A DNA stretch of 64,000 nt. It comes from RYN-230 sp036497945 (GTDB lineage: Bacteria > Actinomycetota > Actinomycetes > Streptosporangiales > Streptosporangiaceae). Location: positions 1-64,000 of the forward strand of contig DASXIN010000076.1 in NCBI GenBank assembly GCA_036497945.1, in the 5' to 3' direction. This document shows, piece by piece, positions 24,121 to 31,963 of this stretch. The notes under the pieces were generated by a model. The model ran no database searches. It was not told the DNA's origin and saw only the letters and a list, made by a program, of their open reading frames with translations. A program made the position numbers and the translations under genes. The stretch's first letter is position 1; the number at the start of each line of letters is the position of its first letter.

Positions 24121-25239
24121 TTAGCCCCAGATGTCGTGGGCGACGTTGACGATGAGGTCGAGCTTGGCGACCTGCTGGTCGTAGGTCAGCTCGTTGCCCT
24201 CCACGGTGGAGGAGAACCCGCACTGCCCGGACAGGGCCAGCTGGTCCAGCGGCACGAACCGCGACGCCTCCTCGATCCGGCGCTTCAGCGCGTCGGGGTC
24301 CTCCAGCGCGCCCCGCTTGGTGGTGACCAGGCCCAAAACCACCATTTTCCCCGGCGGCACGAACCGCAGCGGCGCGAACCCCCCGGACCGCTCGTCGTCG
24401 AACTCCAGGAAGAACCCGTCCACCGCCAGCTCCCCGAACAGCGCCTCGGCCACGAAGTCATAACCCCCCGACGCCGCCCACGAGGACCGGAAATTCCCCC
24501 GGCACAAGTGCGTGGTCACGGCCAGCCCGGCCGGCCGCCCGGCCAGCGCCGCGTTCACCTGCCGGATATACCGCAGGTGCAGATGCTCGGCGTCCTCCCC
24601 CCGCGCGGCGATCTCCGCCCGCTGCGCCGGGTCATTCAGGTACGCCAGCGACGTGTCATCAAACTGCAGATAGGTGCAGCCCAGCGCGGCCAGCCGGGCC
24701 ACCTCATCGGCATACGCCGCCGCCAGATCCGCCCAGAACCCCTCAATATCCGGGTACACCCCCGGATCGATCGAGGCCGGCCCACCCCGGTAATGCACCA
24801 TGTTCGGCGACGGGATGGTCAGCTTCGGCACCGCCGAGGTGACCACGGACTGCAGGTACTGGAAGTCGTCGGCGAAGATCGTGTGGTCGAGCCGGACCTT
24901 GCTGTCCACCAGGATCGACGCCGGGGTGAACTCGATGTCGCCTGCCGGGTTGTGGAACTTCACCGCCAGGTTCCCGGGCGCCTTGCTGATCCCGCCGATC
25001 TGGTAGATGAAGTCCATGTGCCAGGACGCGCGGCGGAACTCGCCGTCGGTGGCTGACTGCAGGCCGACCGACTCCTGCATCTTGACCGCGGCGGCGATGG
25101 CCGTGTCCTCCACCGCCCGAAGCTGCTCGGCGGGGATGCGGCCGGCCGCGAAATCGGCGCGTGCGGCCAGCAGCTCCGGCGGCCGGAGCAGGCTGCCCAC
25201 GTGGTCGGCGCGGAACGGGGGGCTGGTACGAGGGCTCAT
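24121..25239 (-). CDS. MetE-like cobalamin-independent methyltransferase-family protein
   Basis: 372 residues corresponding to the C-terminal catalytic barrel of MetE (YxjG type): start FRADHVGSLLRPPELLAARA, middle CTYLQFDDTSLAYL, zinc ligands in VTTHLCRGNFRSS (His and Cys) and ALSGQCGFSSTVEGN (Cys). The N-terminal MetE half, which helps bind folate, is absent. Family members include methyltransferases and thiol-transfer enzymes such as epoxyalkane:coenzyme M transferase. Its place between a molybdenum hydroxylase and a dehydrogenase suggests a catabolic methyl or C-S reaction rather than methionine synthesis. Confidence 0.8.
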   Translation of the reverse strand: MSPRTSPPFRADHVGSLLRPPELLAARADFAAGRIPAEQLRAVEDTAIAAAVKMQESVGLQSATDGEFRRASWHMDFIYQIGGISKAPGNLAVKFHNPAGDIEFTPASILVDSKVRLDHTIFADDFQYLQSVVTSAVPKLTIPSPNMVHYRGGPASIDPGVYPDIEGFWADLAAAYADEVARLAALGCTYLQFDDTSLAYLNDPAQRAEIAARGEDAEHLHLRYIRQVNAALAGRPAGLAVTTHLCRGNFRSSWAASGGYDFVAEALFGELAVDGFFLEFDDERSGGFAPLRFVPPGKMVVLGLVTTKRGALEDPDALKRRIEEASRFVPLDQLALSGQCGFSSTVEGNELTYDQQVAKLDLIVNVAHDIWG

Positions 25240-25280
25240 GGTTCTCCTTGACGTGCGATGTCCGTTAAGCGACAGCCCGA

Positions 25281-26102
25281 TTAGCCGGCCCGCCCGGCGG
25301 CTTCCTCGAGGGCCCGGCTGGTCAGGATCCGGGCCAGGTGCTCCCGGTAGTCCGGGGTGGCGTTGATGTCCTCGACCGGGCTGGTCCCCTCGGCGGCGTG
25401 CGCCGCCGCGTCCCGCGGGCCGGCGCCGCTGGCCAGTGCGCGTTCCACCGCGGCGGCCCGGACCGGGATGCTGGCCATGTTGACCAGGGCCACCGAGCTG
25501 CCCTGCACCGCGACCCCGACGATGGCCCAGTCGATGGCCCGCTTGGTGAACTTCTGGAACGACCAGCCGGCCGCGGCGGGCTTGGGCACCCGGATCTCGA
25601 CCAGCAGCTCATCTGGTTCCAGGGCGGTTTCGAACAGGCCCTGGAAGAAGTCGGCCGCGGCGATCTCCCGCTGCCCGGACGGCCCCCGGGCGACCAGCGT
25701 GGCGTCCAGGGCCAGGATCACGGCGGGCAGGTCGGACGCGGGGTCGCCGTGCGCCAGCGACCCGCCGAGCGTGCCGCGGTGCCGGATCTGCGGGTCGCCC
25801 ACCTGGCCGGCCGCGTGCGCGAGCAGCGGTACGGCCTGGGTCAGCAGCGTGGACTGCTCCAGGTCGTGGTGCCGAGTCAGCGCGCCGATCGCGATGTGCC
25901 CGGCCGCGTCGCGGATGTAGCTCAGCTCGCGCAGCGGGGCCAGGTCGATGAGCACCTCGGGCTGGGCCAGCCGCAGCTTCATCAGCGGCAGCAGGGAATG
26001 CCCGCCGGCCAGGAACTTCGCGTCGTCGCCGTACTCAGCGACCAGCGCCAGCGCCTCGTCGACCGAGGACGCGCGCTGGTAGCGGAACGGTGCCGGGATC
26101 AC
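25281..26102 (-). CDS. FAD subunit of a xanthine/CO dehydrogenase-like molybdenum hydroxylase
   Basis: 273 residues. FAD-binding motifs of CoxM-type subunits are visible: KFLAGGHSLLPLMKLRLAQP and GTLGGSLAHGDPASDLPAVI, with the C-terminal NATPDYREHLARIL. It passes electrons from the iron-sulfur subunit to the acceptor. The start overlaps the 2Fe-2S gene by four bases (ATGA), so the three subunits are translationally coupled. Confidence 0.9.
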   Translation of the reverse strand: MIPAPFRYQRASSVDEALALVAEYGDDAKFLAGGHSLLPLMKLRLAQPEVLIDLAPLRELSYIRDAAGHIAIGALTRHHDLEQSTLLTQAVPLLAHAAGQVGDPQIRHRGTLGGSLAHGDPASDLPAVILALDATLVARGPSGQREIAAADFFQGLFETALEPDELLVEIRVPKPAAAGWSFQKFTKRAIDWAIVGVAVQGSSVALVNMASIPVRAAAVERALASGAGPRDAAAHAAEGTSPVEDINATPDYREHLARILTSRALEEAAGRAG

Positions 26103-26647
26103 CGGGCCACCTCCCCGGCAGCCAGCTCACCCGACGCCAGCTCACCGGACGCCAGCTCACCGGGCGTCAGCTCGCCGGACTCGGGAGCCAGCTCCTCGGC
26201 CGCCGCCAGCACCGCGCGGACGATGTTGTGGTAGCCGGTGCACCGGCACAGGTTGCCCTCCAGCCCCATCCGTACCTGTTCCTCGGTGGGCTGCGGGTTC
26301 TCCCGGAGCAGGGACACCGAGGCCAGCACCATGCCCGGGGTGCAGAAGCCGCACTGCAGGCCGTGCTCGCTGCGGAACGCCCGCTGCACCGGATGCAGCT
26401 CGCCGTCCGGCCCGGCCAGGCCCTCCGCGGTGACCAGGTCGTGCCCGTCCGCCTGGGCGGCCAGCACCGTGCAGGACTTCACGGACTCACCGTCCAGCAG
26501 CACCGTGCAGGCGCCGCAGGACGTGGTGTCGCAGCCGACGTTGGTCGCGGTCAGCCCGGCCACCTCGCGCAGGAAGTGCACCAGCAGCATGCGGTCCTCG
26601 ACGTCAGCGGCCACCTCGGCGCCGTTCACCCTCATCGTCACCTTCAC
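26099..26647 (-). CDS. 2Fe-2S subunit of the molybdenum hydroxylase
   Basis: 182 residues from GTG 26647, which overlaps the large-subunit stop (GTGA); an upstream ATG at 26674 is less likely. The plant-type cluster is VGCDTTSCGACTVLLDGESV with a following Cys, and the second cluster is QCGFCTPGMV and CRCTGYHNIV. Standard length is about 160; here a C-terminal tail repeats ELTPGELASGELASGELAAG, an in-frame short tandem repeat of GELAS. Electron transfer subunit of the complex. Confidence 0.92.
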   Translation of the reverse strand: MKVTMRVNGAEVAADVEDRMLLVHFLREVAGLTATNVGCDTTSCGACTVLLDGESVKSCTVLAAQADGHDLVTAEGLAGPDGELHPVQRAFRSEHGLQCGFCTPGMVLASVSLLRENPQPTEEQVRMGLEGNLCRCTGYHNIVRAVLAAAEELAPESGELTPGELASGELASGELAAGEVAR

Positions 26648-28896
26648 GAGCGAGCCTCTCTGATCGCGGTCCATACCCGGAGTGGCGTGGCCGGCATGTC
26701 GATGTGCCGGACGCCGAGGTGGGTCACGGCGTCCACCACGGCGCTCAGCGCGGCCGGGGTGGCGCCGATCGTGCCTGCCTCGCCGATGCCTTTCACCCCG
26801 AGCGGGTTGACCGTGGTCGGGGTCTCCATCTCCACCAGCTCGAAGGACGGCAGCTCAGTGGCGGTGATCGCGGCGTAGTCGGCCAGCGTGCCGGTCAGCG
26901 GATTGCCGTCGGTGTCGTAGCGCACCTCTTCGAGCAGGGCCTGAGCCACGCCCTGGGCGATGCCGCCGTGCCGCTGCCCCTCGGCCAGCACCGGGTTCAG
27001 CACCCGGCCCGCGTCGTCCACGGTGATGTGCCGGACCAGGGTGGCCTTGCCGGTCTCGGTGTCCACCTCGGCCACGGCGACATGCGCGCCGAACGGGAAG
27101 GTGGGGCTGGCCGGCTTGAAGTCGACGTCAGCCACCAGCCCGTCCGGGCCGGCCTGCCCAGCCACCGCGGCCCAGCTCAGCGCGGTATCCGGGTCGCCGC
27201 GCACCTGCCAGGCGCCGCGGCTGACGTCCAGCTCCAGGTCGGCTTCGCTGGCCTCCAGCAGACCCGCGGCCAGCCCGCGCGCCTGCTCGCGAACCTCGAC
27301 CGCGGCCTGGTGCACCGCGCTGCCGCCGAGTTGCAGCGATCGGGAGCCATAGGTGCCGACGCCCCGGGGCACCTCGTCGGTGTCGCCGTGCCGCACGGTG
27401 ATCCGGTCCATTGGGATGCCGAGTTCGCTGGTGACCAGCATGGCGAACGCGGTCTGATGGCCCTGGCCGTGCGGCGAGCTGCCGGTGTACACGGTGGCCG
27501 CCCCGGTGCCGTCCACCACCAGCCGGGACGTCTCGCCCCCGGAGTAGTCCCCTGCGGTGATCTCCACGTAACAGGACACCCCGATGCCGAGCTGGACCAC
27601 GTCACCGCGCTCCCGGCGGCGGGCCTGCTCGGCCCGCAGCTCCGGGTACCCGGCCGCGGCCAGCACCTTGTCCAGCGCCGCGGCGTACTCCCCGGTGTCG
27701 TAGACCGCCCCGCCCGGGGTGGTGTATGGGAACAATTCCGGCGGCACCAGGTTCCGGCGGCGGACCTCGACCGGGTCCAGGCCGATCTCGGCGGCGAACA
27801 GGTCCACCGCCCGCTCGATGGCCGCGGTGGCCTCGGGCCGCCCGGCGCCCCGGTAGGCGGAGATCGGCATGGTGTTGGTGACCACCACCCGGTAGCTGGC
27901 TCCGCAATACGGCAGGTCGTAGACGCCGCTCGCCATCAGCTGGGTCAGCGTGGGCAGGAACAGCCCGAACCGCGGGTAGGCCCCGCAGTCCTGGACGATG
28001 TCGAGGTGGTAGGACAGGATCCGGCCGTCGCGGGACCCGCCGATCCGGATCGTGTGCTGCTGGGCCCGGCCGTGCACCATGCTGAGCAGGTTCTCGTTCC
28101 GGGTCTCCACCCAGCGCACCGGCTGGCCGAGCCGCCGGGCGGCCCAGGCCACCGCGAGCGTGTCCCGGTCGGTGGCGATCTTGGCGCCGAAGCCGCCGCC
28201 GACGTCCGGGGTGATGACCCGCACCGCCGGCGCTTCCAGGCCGAGCGCCCCGGCGACCTGGTCCCGGGCCTGCTGGGCGTTCTGCGTACTGGCCCACAGC
28301 GTGAGCCGCCCGCCCGCCCAGTGCGCGGCGGCCGCCCGGACCTCGAGTGGGACCGGGGCCACCCGCTGGTTCGGGAACGTACGCTGCACCACCACGTCGC
28401 AGCCGGCGAACGCGTCATCCGGGGCCGGCTGGCCGCCGGACCCGACCACGTTTGAGCCGGCCCCCGGGAACAGCAGCGACGTTCCGGCCAGCGCCGTGTC
28501 TATCCCGACCACCGGCTCCAGGGGCTGGTACTCCACGCTGACCAGCTCGGCTGCGTCCTCGCCCTGGTAGCTGTCCTCGGTCAGCACGATGGCGACCGGT
28601 TCCCCGACGTAACGCACCCGGTCGGCGGCCAGCAGCGGCTCCGTGGTCGGCCGGTCCCCGGCCGGCGGCAGGTCATCGGCGTCGGCCGCGGTGAGCACCG
28701 CGACCACCCCGGGACTGTCCAGCGCCACCTTGGCGTCGATGCCGGTGATCTCCGCATGCGCGACCGGGCTGCGCACGAACGTGACCCGGAGCGCCCCGGC
28801 CAGTTCGGGCAGCCGGAGATCGTCGGTGTAGGTACCGCCGGCGGTGAGCAATCGTGGGTCCTCGGTCCGCACCACCCGGGTTCCCAGAATGCTCAT
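26644..28896 (-). CDS. molybdopterin-binding large subunit, form II CoxL-like
   Basis: 750 residues with GGAGG five bases before ATG 28896. It binds molybdopterin cytosine dinucleotide and hydroxylates its substrate. Motifs: TPDVGGGFGAK, the active-site loop ISAYRGAGRPEA, and the catalytic glutamate in GVKGIGEAGTIG. The loop AYRGAGR is the form II signature; true CO dehydrogenases carry AYRCSFR, so carbon monoxide is not the likely substrate. With its subunits it probably hydroxylates an N-heterocycle or aldehyde in the surrounding catabolic pathway. Confidence 0.9.
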   Translation of the reverse strand: MSILGTRVVRTEDPRLLTAGGTYTDDLRLPELAGALRVTFVRSPVAHAEITGIDAKVALDSPGVVAVLTAADADDLPPAGDRPTTEPLLAADRVRYVGEPVAIVLTEDSYQGEDAAELVSVEYQPLEPVVGIDTALAGTSLLFPGAGSNVVGSGGQPAPDDAFAGCDVVVQRTFPNQRVAPVPLEVRAAAAHWAGGRLTLWASTQNAQQARDQVAGALGLEAPAVRVITPDVGGGFGAKIATDRDTLAVAWAARRLGQPVRWVETRNENLLSMVHGRAQQHTIRIGGSRDGRILSYHLDIVQDCGAYPRFGLFLPTLTQLMASGVYDLPYCGASYRVVVTNTMPISAYRGAGRPEATAAIERAVDLFAAEIGLDPVEVRRRNLVPPELFPYTTPGGAVYDTGEYAAALDKVLAAAGYPELRAEQARRRERGDVVQLGIGVSCYVEITAGDYSGGETSRLVVDGTGAATVYTGSSPHGQGHQTAFAMLVTSELGIPMDRITVRHGDTDEVPRGVGTYGSRSLQLGGSAVHQAAVEVREQARGLAAGLLEASEADLELDVSRGAWQVRGDPDTALSWAAVAGQAGPDGLVADVDFKPASPTFPFGAHVAVAEVDTETGKATLVRHITVDDAGRVLNPVLAEGQRHGGIAQGVAQALLEEVRYDTDGNPLTGTLADYAAITATELPSFELVEMETPTTVNPLGVKGIGEAGTIGATPAALSAVVDAVTHLGVRHIDMPATPLRVWTAIREARS

Positions 28897-28967
28897 CAGG
28901 CCTCCTTACGGCTACCGGTCGGTACCGGCCCACCATAGAGCACGCCTCTGGGTGGCCCAGCGACTGG

Positions 28968-30419
28968 TCAGCTGGCCAGCAGGCCGGCGTACTCATCGAG
29001 CAGCCCGTCGGCGGCGGCCAGGTCACCGTCCAGCGGGCGGTCCGCGGTGCGCGGGTCGAGCACCGCGGCGGCCGCGTCGAACGCGGCCCGCAGCGGGCCG
29101 GCCGCCGGGGCGCGGCGCTGCATCCGCAGCACCCGCACCGCGGCGACCAGCTCGCAGGCCAGCACGGCCCGGTAGGCGATGATTACCTCACCGCTGGCGC
29201 GGGCCGATTGGGTGGAGAAGCCGGCGTGCTCCTCCACGCCGCGGGACAGCACCGCGCTACCCAGCGCGGCCGGGGTGGCCAGGCGGCGGATGTCTGCCAC
29301 CGCGGACTGTGACACGTACTCCAGGATCATGATCCCCGAGCTGGCCGGGGTGTCCGCGGCGAACGCTTCCAGGCCGGTGAAGTCCGGCTCGACTAGCGTG
29401 CCGAGCCGGGCCGCGGCCAGCGCCGCGGTCTGGAACAGCGCCGCACGGGCCGCGTCCAGGGCCAACCCGACATATGTAGCGTGGAAGTTGCCGTTGTGCC
29501 AGACCGCGTGCGCCGCGGTGTCTACCAGCGGGTTCTCGCTGGCCGCGTTGATCTCGATGGTGACGATCTCGTCCGCGTGGGCCACCGCGTCCACGGCGGG
29601 GCCATGCACCTGGGCGAAGGAGCGGTAGCCGTATGGGTCCTGGATCCTGGCCGGAGGCTCCGGTTGCGCACCGGTCAGCTCGCGGACGGTCGCGGCTACC
29701 CACTGCTGCCCCGGATGCGGCCGGGCGCGCTGCACCACGGCGGCGAACGGCTCGGCCGAGCCGCGCACCGCGCGCAGCGACAGCGCCGCGATGAGCACCG
29801 CAGCCCGGTTCAGCCGGTCCAGGTCGGCGCAGGCCAGCGCGGCCTCGCCCAGCGTCGCGGCGTTGCTGCTCTGGAAGCCGAGCACCTCGGCCGGGTGCAG
29901 CGGGAAGCGCGGCGGCGGGCCACTGCCCTGCTGCCAGGCCCGCTCGCCGAGCAGGCACAGCCCGGTCGCGGCCAGCGCGGTCAGGTCACCGGTGCCGATC
30001 GCCCCGTACCGAGGCACCGGCGGGGTGAACCCGCGGTTGATCGCGTCGGCCAGCACGTGCAGCACCCCGGGGTCCACCCCGGAACCGCCCGCCCCGATCT
30101 GGTTCAGCCGGACGACCAGCATGGCCCGGGCCAGGTCCGGGGCGAGCAGCGGGCCGGCCCCCGCCGCGTGGCTGCGCAGCAGGTTCAGCCCGTGCTCGGC
30201 CGCTTCTGACGCGGCCACCTGGACGTTGCGCTTGGCGCCCACGCCGGTGGTCCGGCCGTAGACCGGCCGCTCGGTGGCCACCTCCCGGGCCACCTGCCAG
30301 GCCGCGCGCGCCGCGGCGACGGCCGCCGGGCCCACCTCGACGCTCGCCTCACCCCGGCCGATCCGGGCGACCTGCGCGCAGGTCAGCGAGGCGCCGTCGA
30401 GCACGATACGGTCCGCCAT
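28968..30419 (-). CDS. aromatic amino acid ammonia-lyase homologue with a variant MIO triad
   Basis: 483 residues from ATG 30419. It follows HAL/PAL throughout: N-terminal tyrosine loop VYGRTTGVGAKRNV, LLRSHAAGAGPLL, then VDPGVLHVLADAINRGFTP, QDPYGYRSFAQVHG and IEINAASENPLVD. The triad that normally cyclises to the MIO electrophile is Ala-Ser-Gly; here residues 142-144 read Gly-Thr-Gly within YGAIGTGDLTALA. Threonine replaces the serine needed for standard MIO formation. It may use a modified cofactor, or be a non-MIO relative. It leads the co-oriented catabolic run 71 bp before the large molybdenum subunit. Confidence 0.8.
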   Translation of the reverse strand: MADRIVLDGASLTCAQVARIGRGEASVEVGPAAVAAARAAWQVAREVATERPVYGRTTGVGAKRNVQVAASEAAEHGLNLLRSHAAGAGPLLAPDLARAMLVVRLNQIGAGGSGVDPGVLHVLADAINRGFTPPVPRYGAIGTGDLTALAATGLCLLGERAWQQGSGPPPRFPLHPAEVLGFQSSNAATLGEAALACADLDRLNRAAVLIAALSLRAVRGSAEPFAAVVQRARPHPGQQWVAATVRELTGAQPEPPARIQDPYGYRSFAQVHGPAVDAVAHADEIVTIEINAASENPLVDTAAHAVWHNGNFHATYVGLALDAARAALFQTAALAAARLGTLVEPDFTGLEAFAADTPASSGIMILEYVSQSAVADIRRLATPAALGSAVLSRGVEEHAGFSTQSARASGEVIIAYRAVLACELVAAVRVLRMQRRAPAAGPLRAAFDAAAAVLDPRTADRPLDGDLAAADGLLDEYAGLLAS

Positions 30420-30566
30420 CAGTCCGTGCCTCCTCCGCTCCCGGCCATGATCACGCTCCCCAGCCATGATCACCCGGGCGGAGCGGCTGCCGAGCACCGG
30501 ACCGGGCAAACCGGGCATCTTCTGTCGGCGCCACCGTTACGATCATCGGCTGTTGGAGGTGGCGTG

Positions 30567-31364
30567 ATGCCAGCGCACGGATCCAGCCGCCGGGGCTCCC
30601 GGCACGACCGGTCACTGGTGGCCAGCGCGCTGTTCGCGGTGACGGCGGCCGCGGTGGCCGTGCTGGTGATCACGCACCAGCCGGATCGCACGGCACAGAT
30701 GACCGACGCGGCGGCGCCGGCCAAGCTGGCCGCGACGGCGGCGGGCTGCCCCGGGGTGGCCGCGGCCACCCCGTGCGCCCGGCCGCTGGCCACCAGCTAC
30801 CACCAGCCCGCCGTAGCGCCGCGCACCCGGGCTGCCCACCGGCACCACCAGCAGCACACAACGCCCTCACCTGGCTCATCGGCCCGGCCCACGCCGGTGG
30901 CTACGCGGTCCAGCCCTTCGGCCGCGCAGACCGGGACGCTGGATGCGGCGGCGCAGCAGGTACTGGCGTTGATCAATCAAGCTCGTGCGCAGGCGGGGCT
31001 GCCTGGCTATACGGTGAGCGCCGGGCTGGATACCAGCGCGGGCCGGCACAACGCGGTGATGGCGGCCGGCTGCGGGCTGTCCCACCAGTGCCCGGACGAG
31101 CCGGCGCTCGGCGCGCGGGAGACCGCGGCCGGCGTGCACTGGACCGCGGCCGGGGAGAACATCGGCGAAGGCGGGCCGGTGGCCGGCACCGAGGCGGCCA
31201 TCGCGCACATGGCGGTGGGGCTGACCCAGAGCATGCTGAACGAGAAGCCACCGGACGACGGCCACCGGCTGAACATCCTGAGCTCGGCCTTCAGCCACGT
31301 CGGCATCGCCGTGTACCGGGACAGCTCCGGCACGGTGTGGCTGACCCAGGACTTCTCCAACTGA
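30567..31364 (+). CDS. secreted or membrane-anchored CAP/SCP-domain protein
   Basis: 265 residues from ATG 30567 with GGAGGT at 30555-30560. One N-terminal hydrophobic segment (SLVASALFAVTAAAVAVLVI) is followed by a Pro/Ser/Thr/His-rich linker and a CAP domain: LDAAAQQVLALINQARAQAG, a conserved His in SAGRHNAVMAAG, GENIGEGGPV, and the closing GHRLNILSSAFSHVGIAVYR. Bacterial CAP proteins are extracellular with peptidoglycan- or lipid-related roles that are mostly undefined. It is divergent from the ammonia-lyase gene. Confidence 0.85.
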   Translation: MPAHGSSRRGSRHDRSLVASALFAVTAAAVAVLVITHQPDRTAQMTDAAAPAKLAATAAGCPGVAAATPCARPLATSYHQPAVAPRTRAAHRHHQQHTTPSPGSSARPTPVATRSSPSAAQTGTLDAAAQQVLALINQARAQAGLPGYTVSAGLDTSAGRHNAVMAAGCGLSHQCPDEPALGARETAAGVHWTAAGENIGEGGPVAGTEAAIAHMAVGLTQSMLNEKPPDDGHRLNILSSAFSHVGIAVYRDSSGTVWLTQDFSN

Positions 31365-31371
31365 GCCCGGG

Positions 31372-31686
31372 CTACGACTCGTCGTACCGGGTGGGCGGGA
31401 AGCCGTCCTTGTCGAGGCGCAGCTCGCCCTCGGCCTCTTCCTTCTCGATCTCGGCCCGCGCGTCCTGGTACACCGGGCTGTCGGTGACGTCGGTGGGCAC
31501 CGGGTCGTCGGTGGCCGGCGGCAGCTCATCCGGCTCGTAAGGATCAACGCCCGCGTCCACCCGCTCCTCTTCGGTCAGCTCGGCCAGCTGGTCGTCGTTG
31601 AGACGGTCGATCTCGCCGCGGTGCTCGGTCCGGCGGCGGTGGAACTCGGATGGCTCGTGCGGTGGTTCCGGTGGCAGCTCACTCAT
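31372..31686 (-). CDS. acidic hypothetical protein
   Basis: 104 residues, strongly acidic and charged: HRRRTEHRGEIDRLNDDQLA, ELTEEERVDAGVDPYEPDEL, and DARAEIEKEEAEGELRLDKD near the end. It is probably largely disordered or helical, with no membrane segment. Similar short acidic proteins are frequent in actinomycetes without known function. Convergent with the CAP gene, leaving a seven-base gap. Confidence 0.6.
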   Translation of the reverse strand: MSELPPEPPHEPSEFHRRRTEHRGEIDRLNDDQLAELTEEERVDAGVDPYEPDELPPATDDPVPTDVTDSPVYQDARAEIEKEEAEGELRLDKDGFPPTRYDES

Positions 31687-31919
31687 TGGTCCAAGCTACG
31701 CCCGGGCCGTATCCGGCCGGGTTGGGCCCCGGGAATAGCTGCGGCCGGCTAGCGGTTATCCGGGATGTCGTCACCCCCCGGCCTCGGGCGTTATGGGCCG
31801 CGCAATGGCGGCCCTCTTCGCGCACGGCTCTGCGCCCCGCCTATTCGGCACCCTCTCTGACCTGCCCAAACGCACGTCCGCTGAGGGCGAACGGATTCCG
31901 GAAACAAATCACGCAGGCC

Positions 31920-31942
31920 CTTGTTGAAGGGGAAACGACAAG
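31920..31942. promoter_or_regulatory. inverted repeat upstream of lon
   Basis: Arms CTTGTTG (31920-31926) and CGACAAG (31936-31942) match in six of seven pairs around a nine-base spacer, ending 21 bases before the lon start. Streptomyces lon is controlled by HspR at HAIR sites (CTTGAGT-N7-ACTCAAG); this repeat keeps CTTG/CAAG but differs in spacer and inner bases, so it is only a possible divergent HAIR element. Confidence 0.3.
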
Positions 31943-31963
31943 CCCAATTCTCAGGAAGTGACC

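Noticed and set aside
26644..28896. Aerobic carbon monoxide dehydrogenase
   Set aside because: The active-site loop is AYRGAGR (form II), not AYRCSFR, so CO oxidation is not supported.
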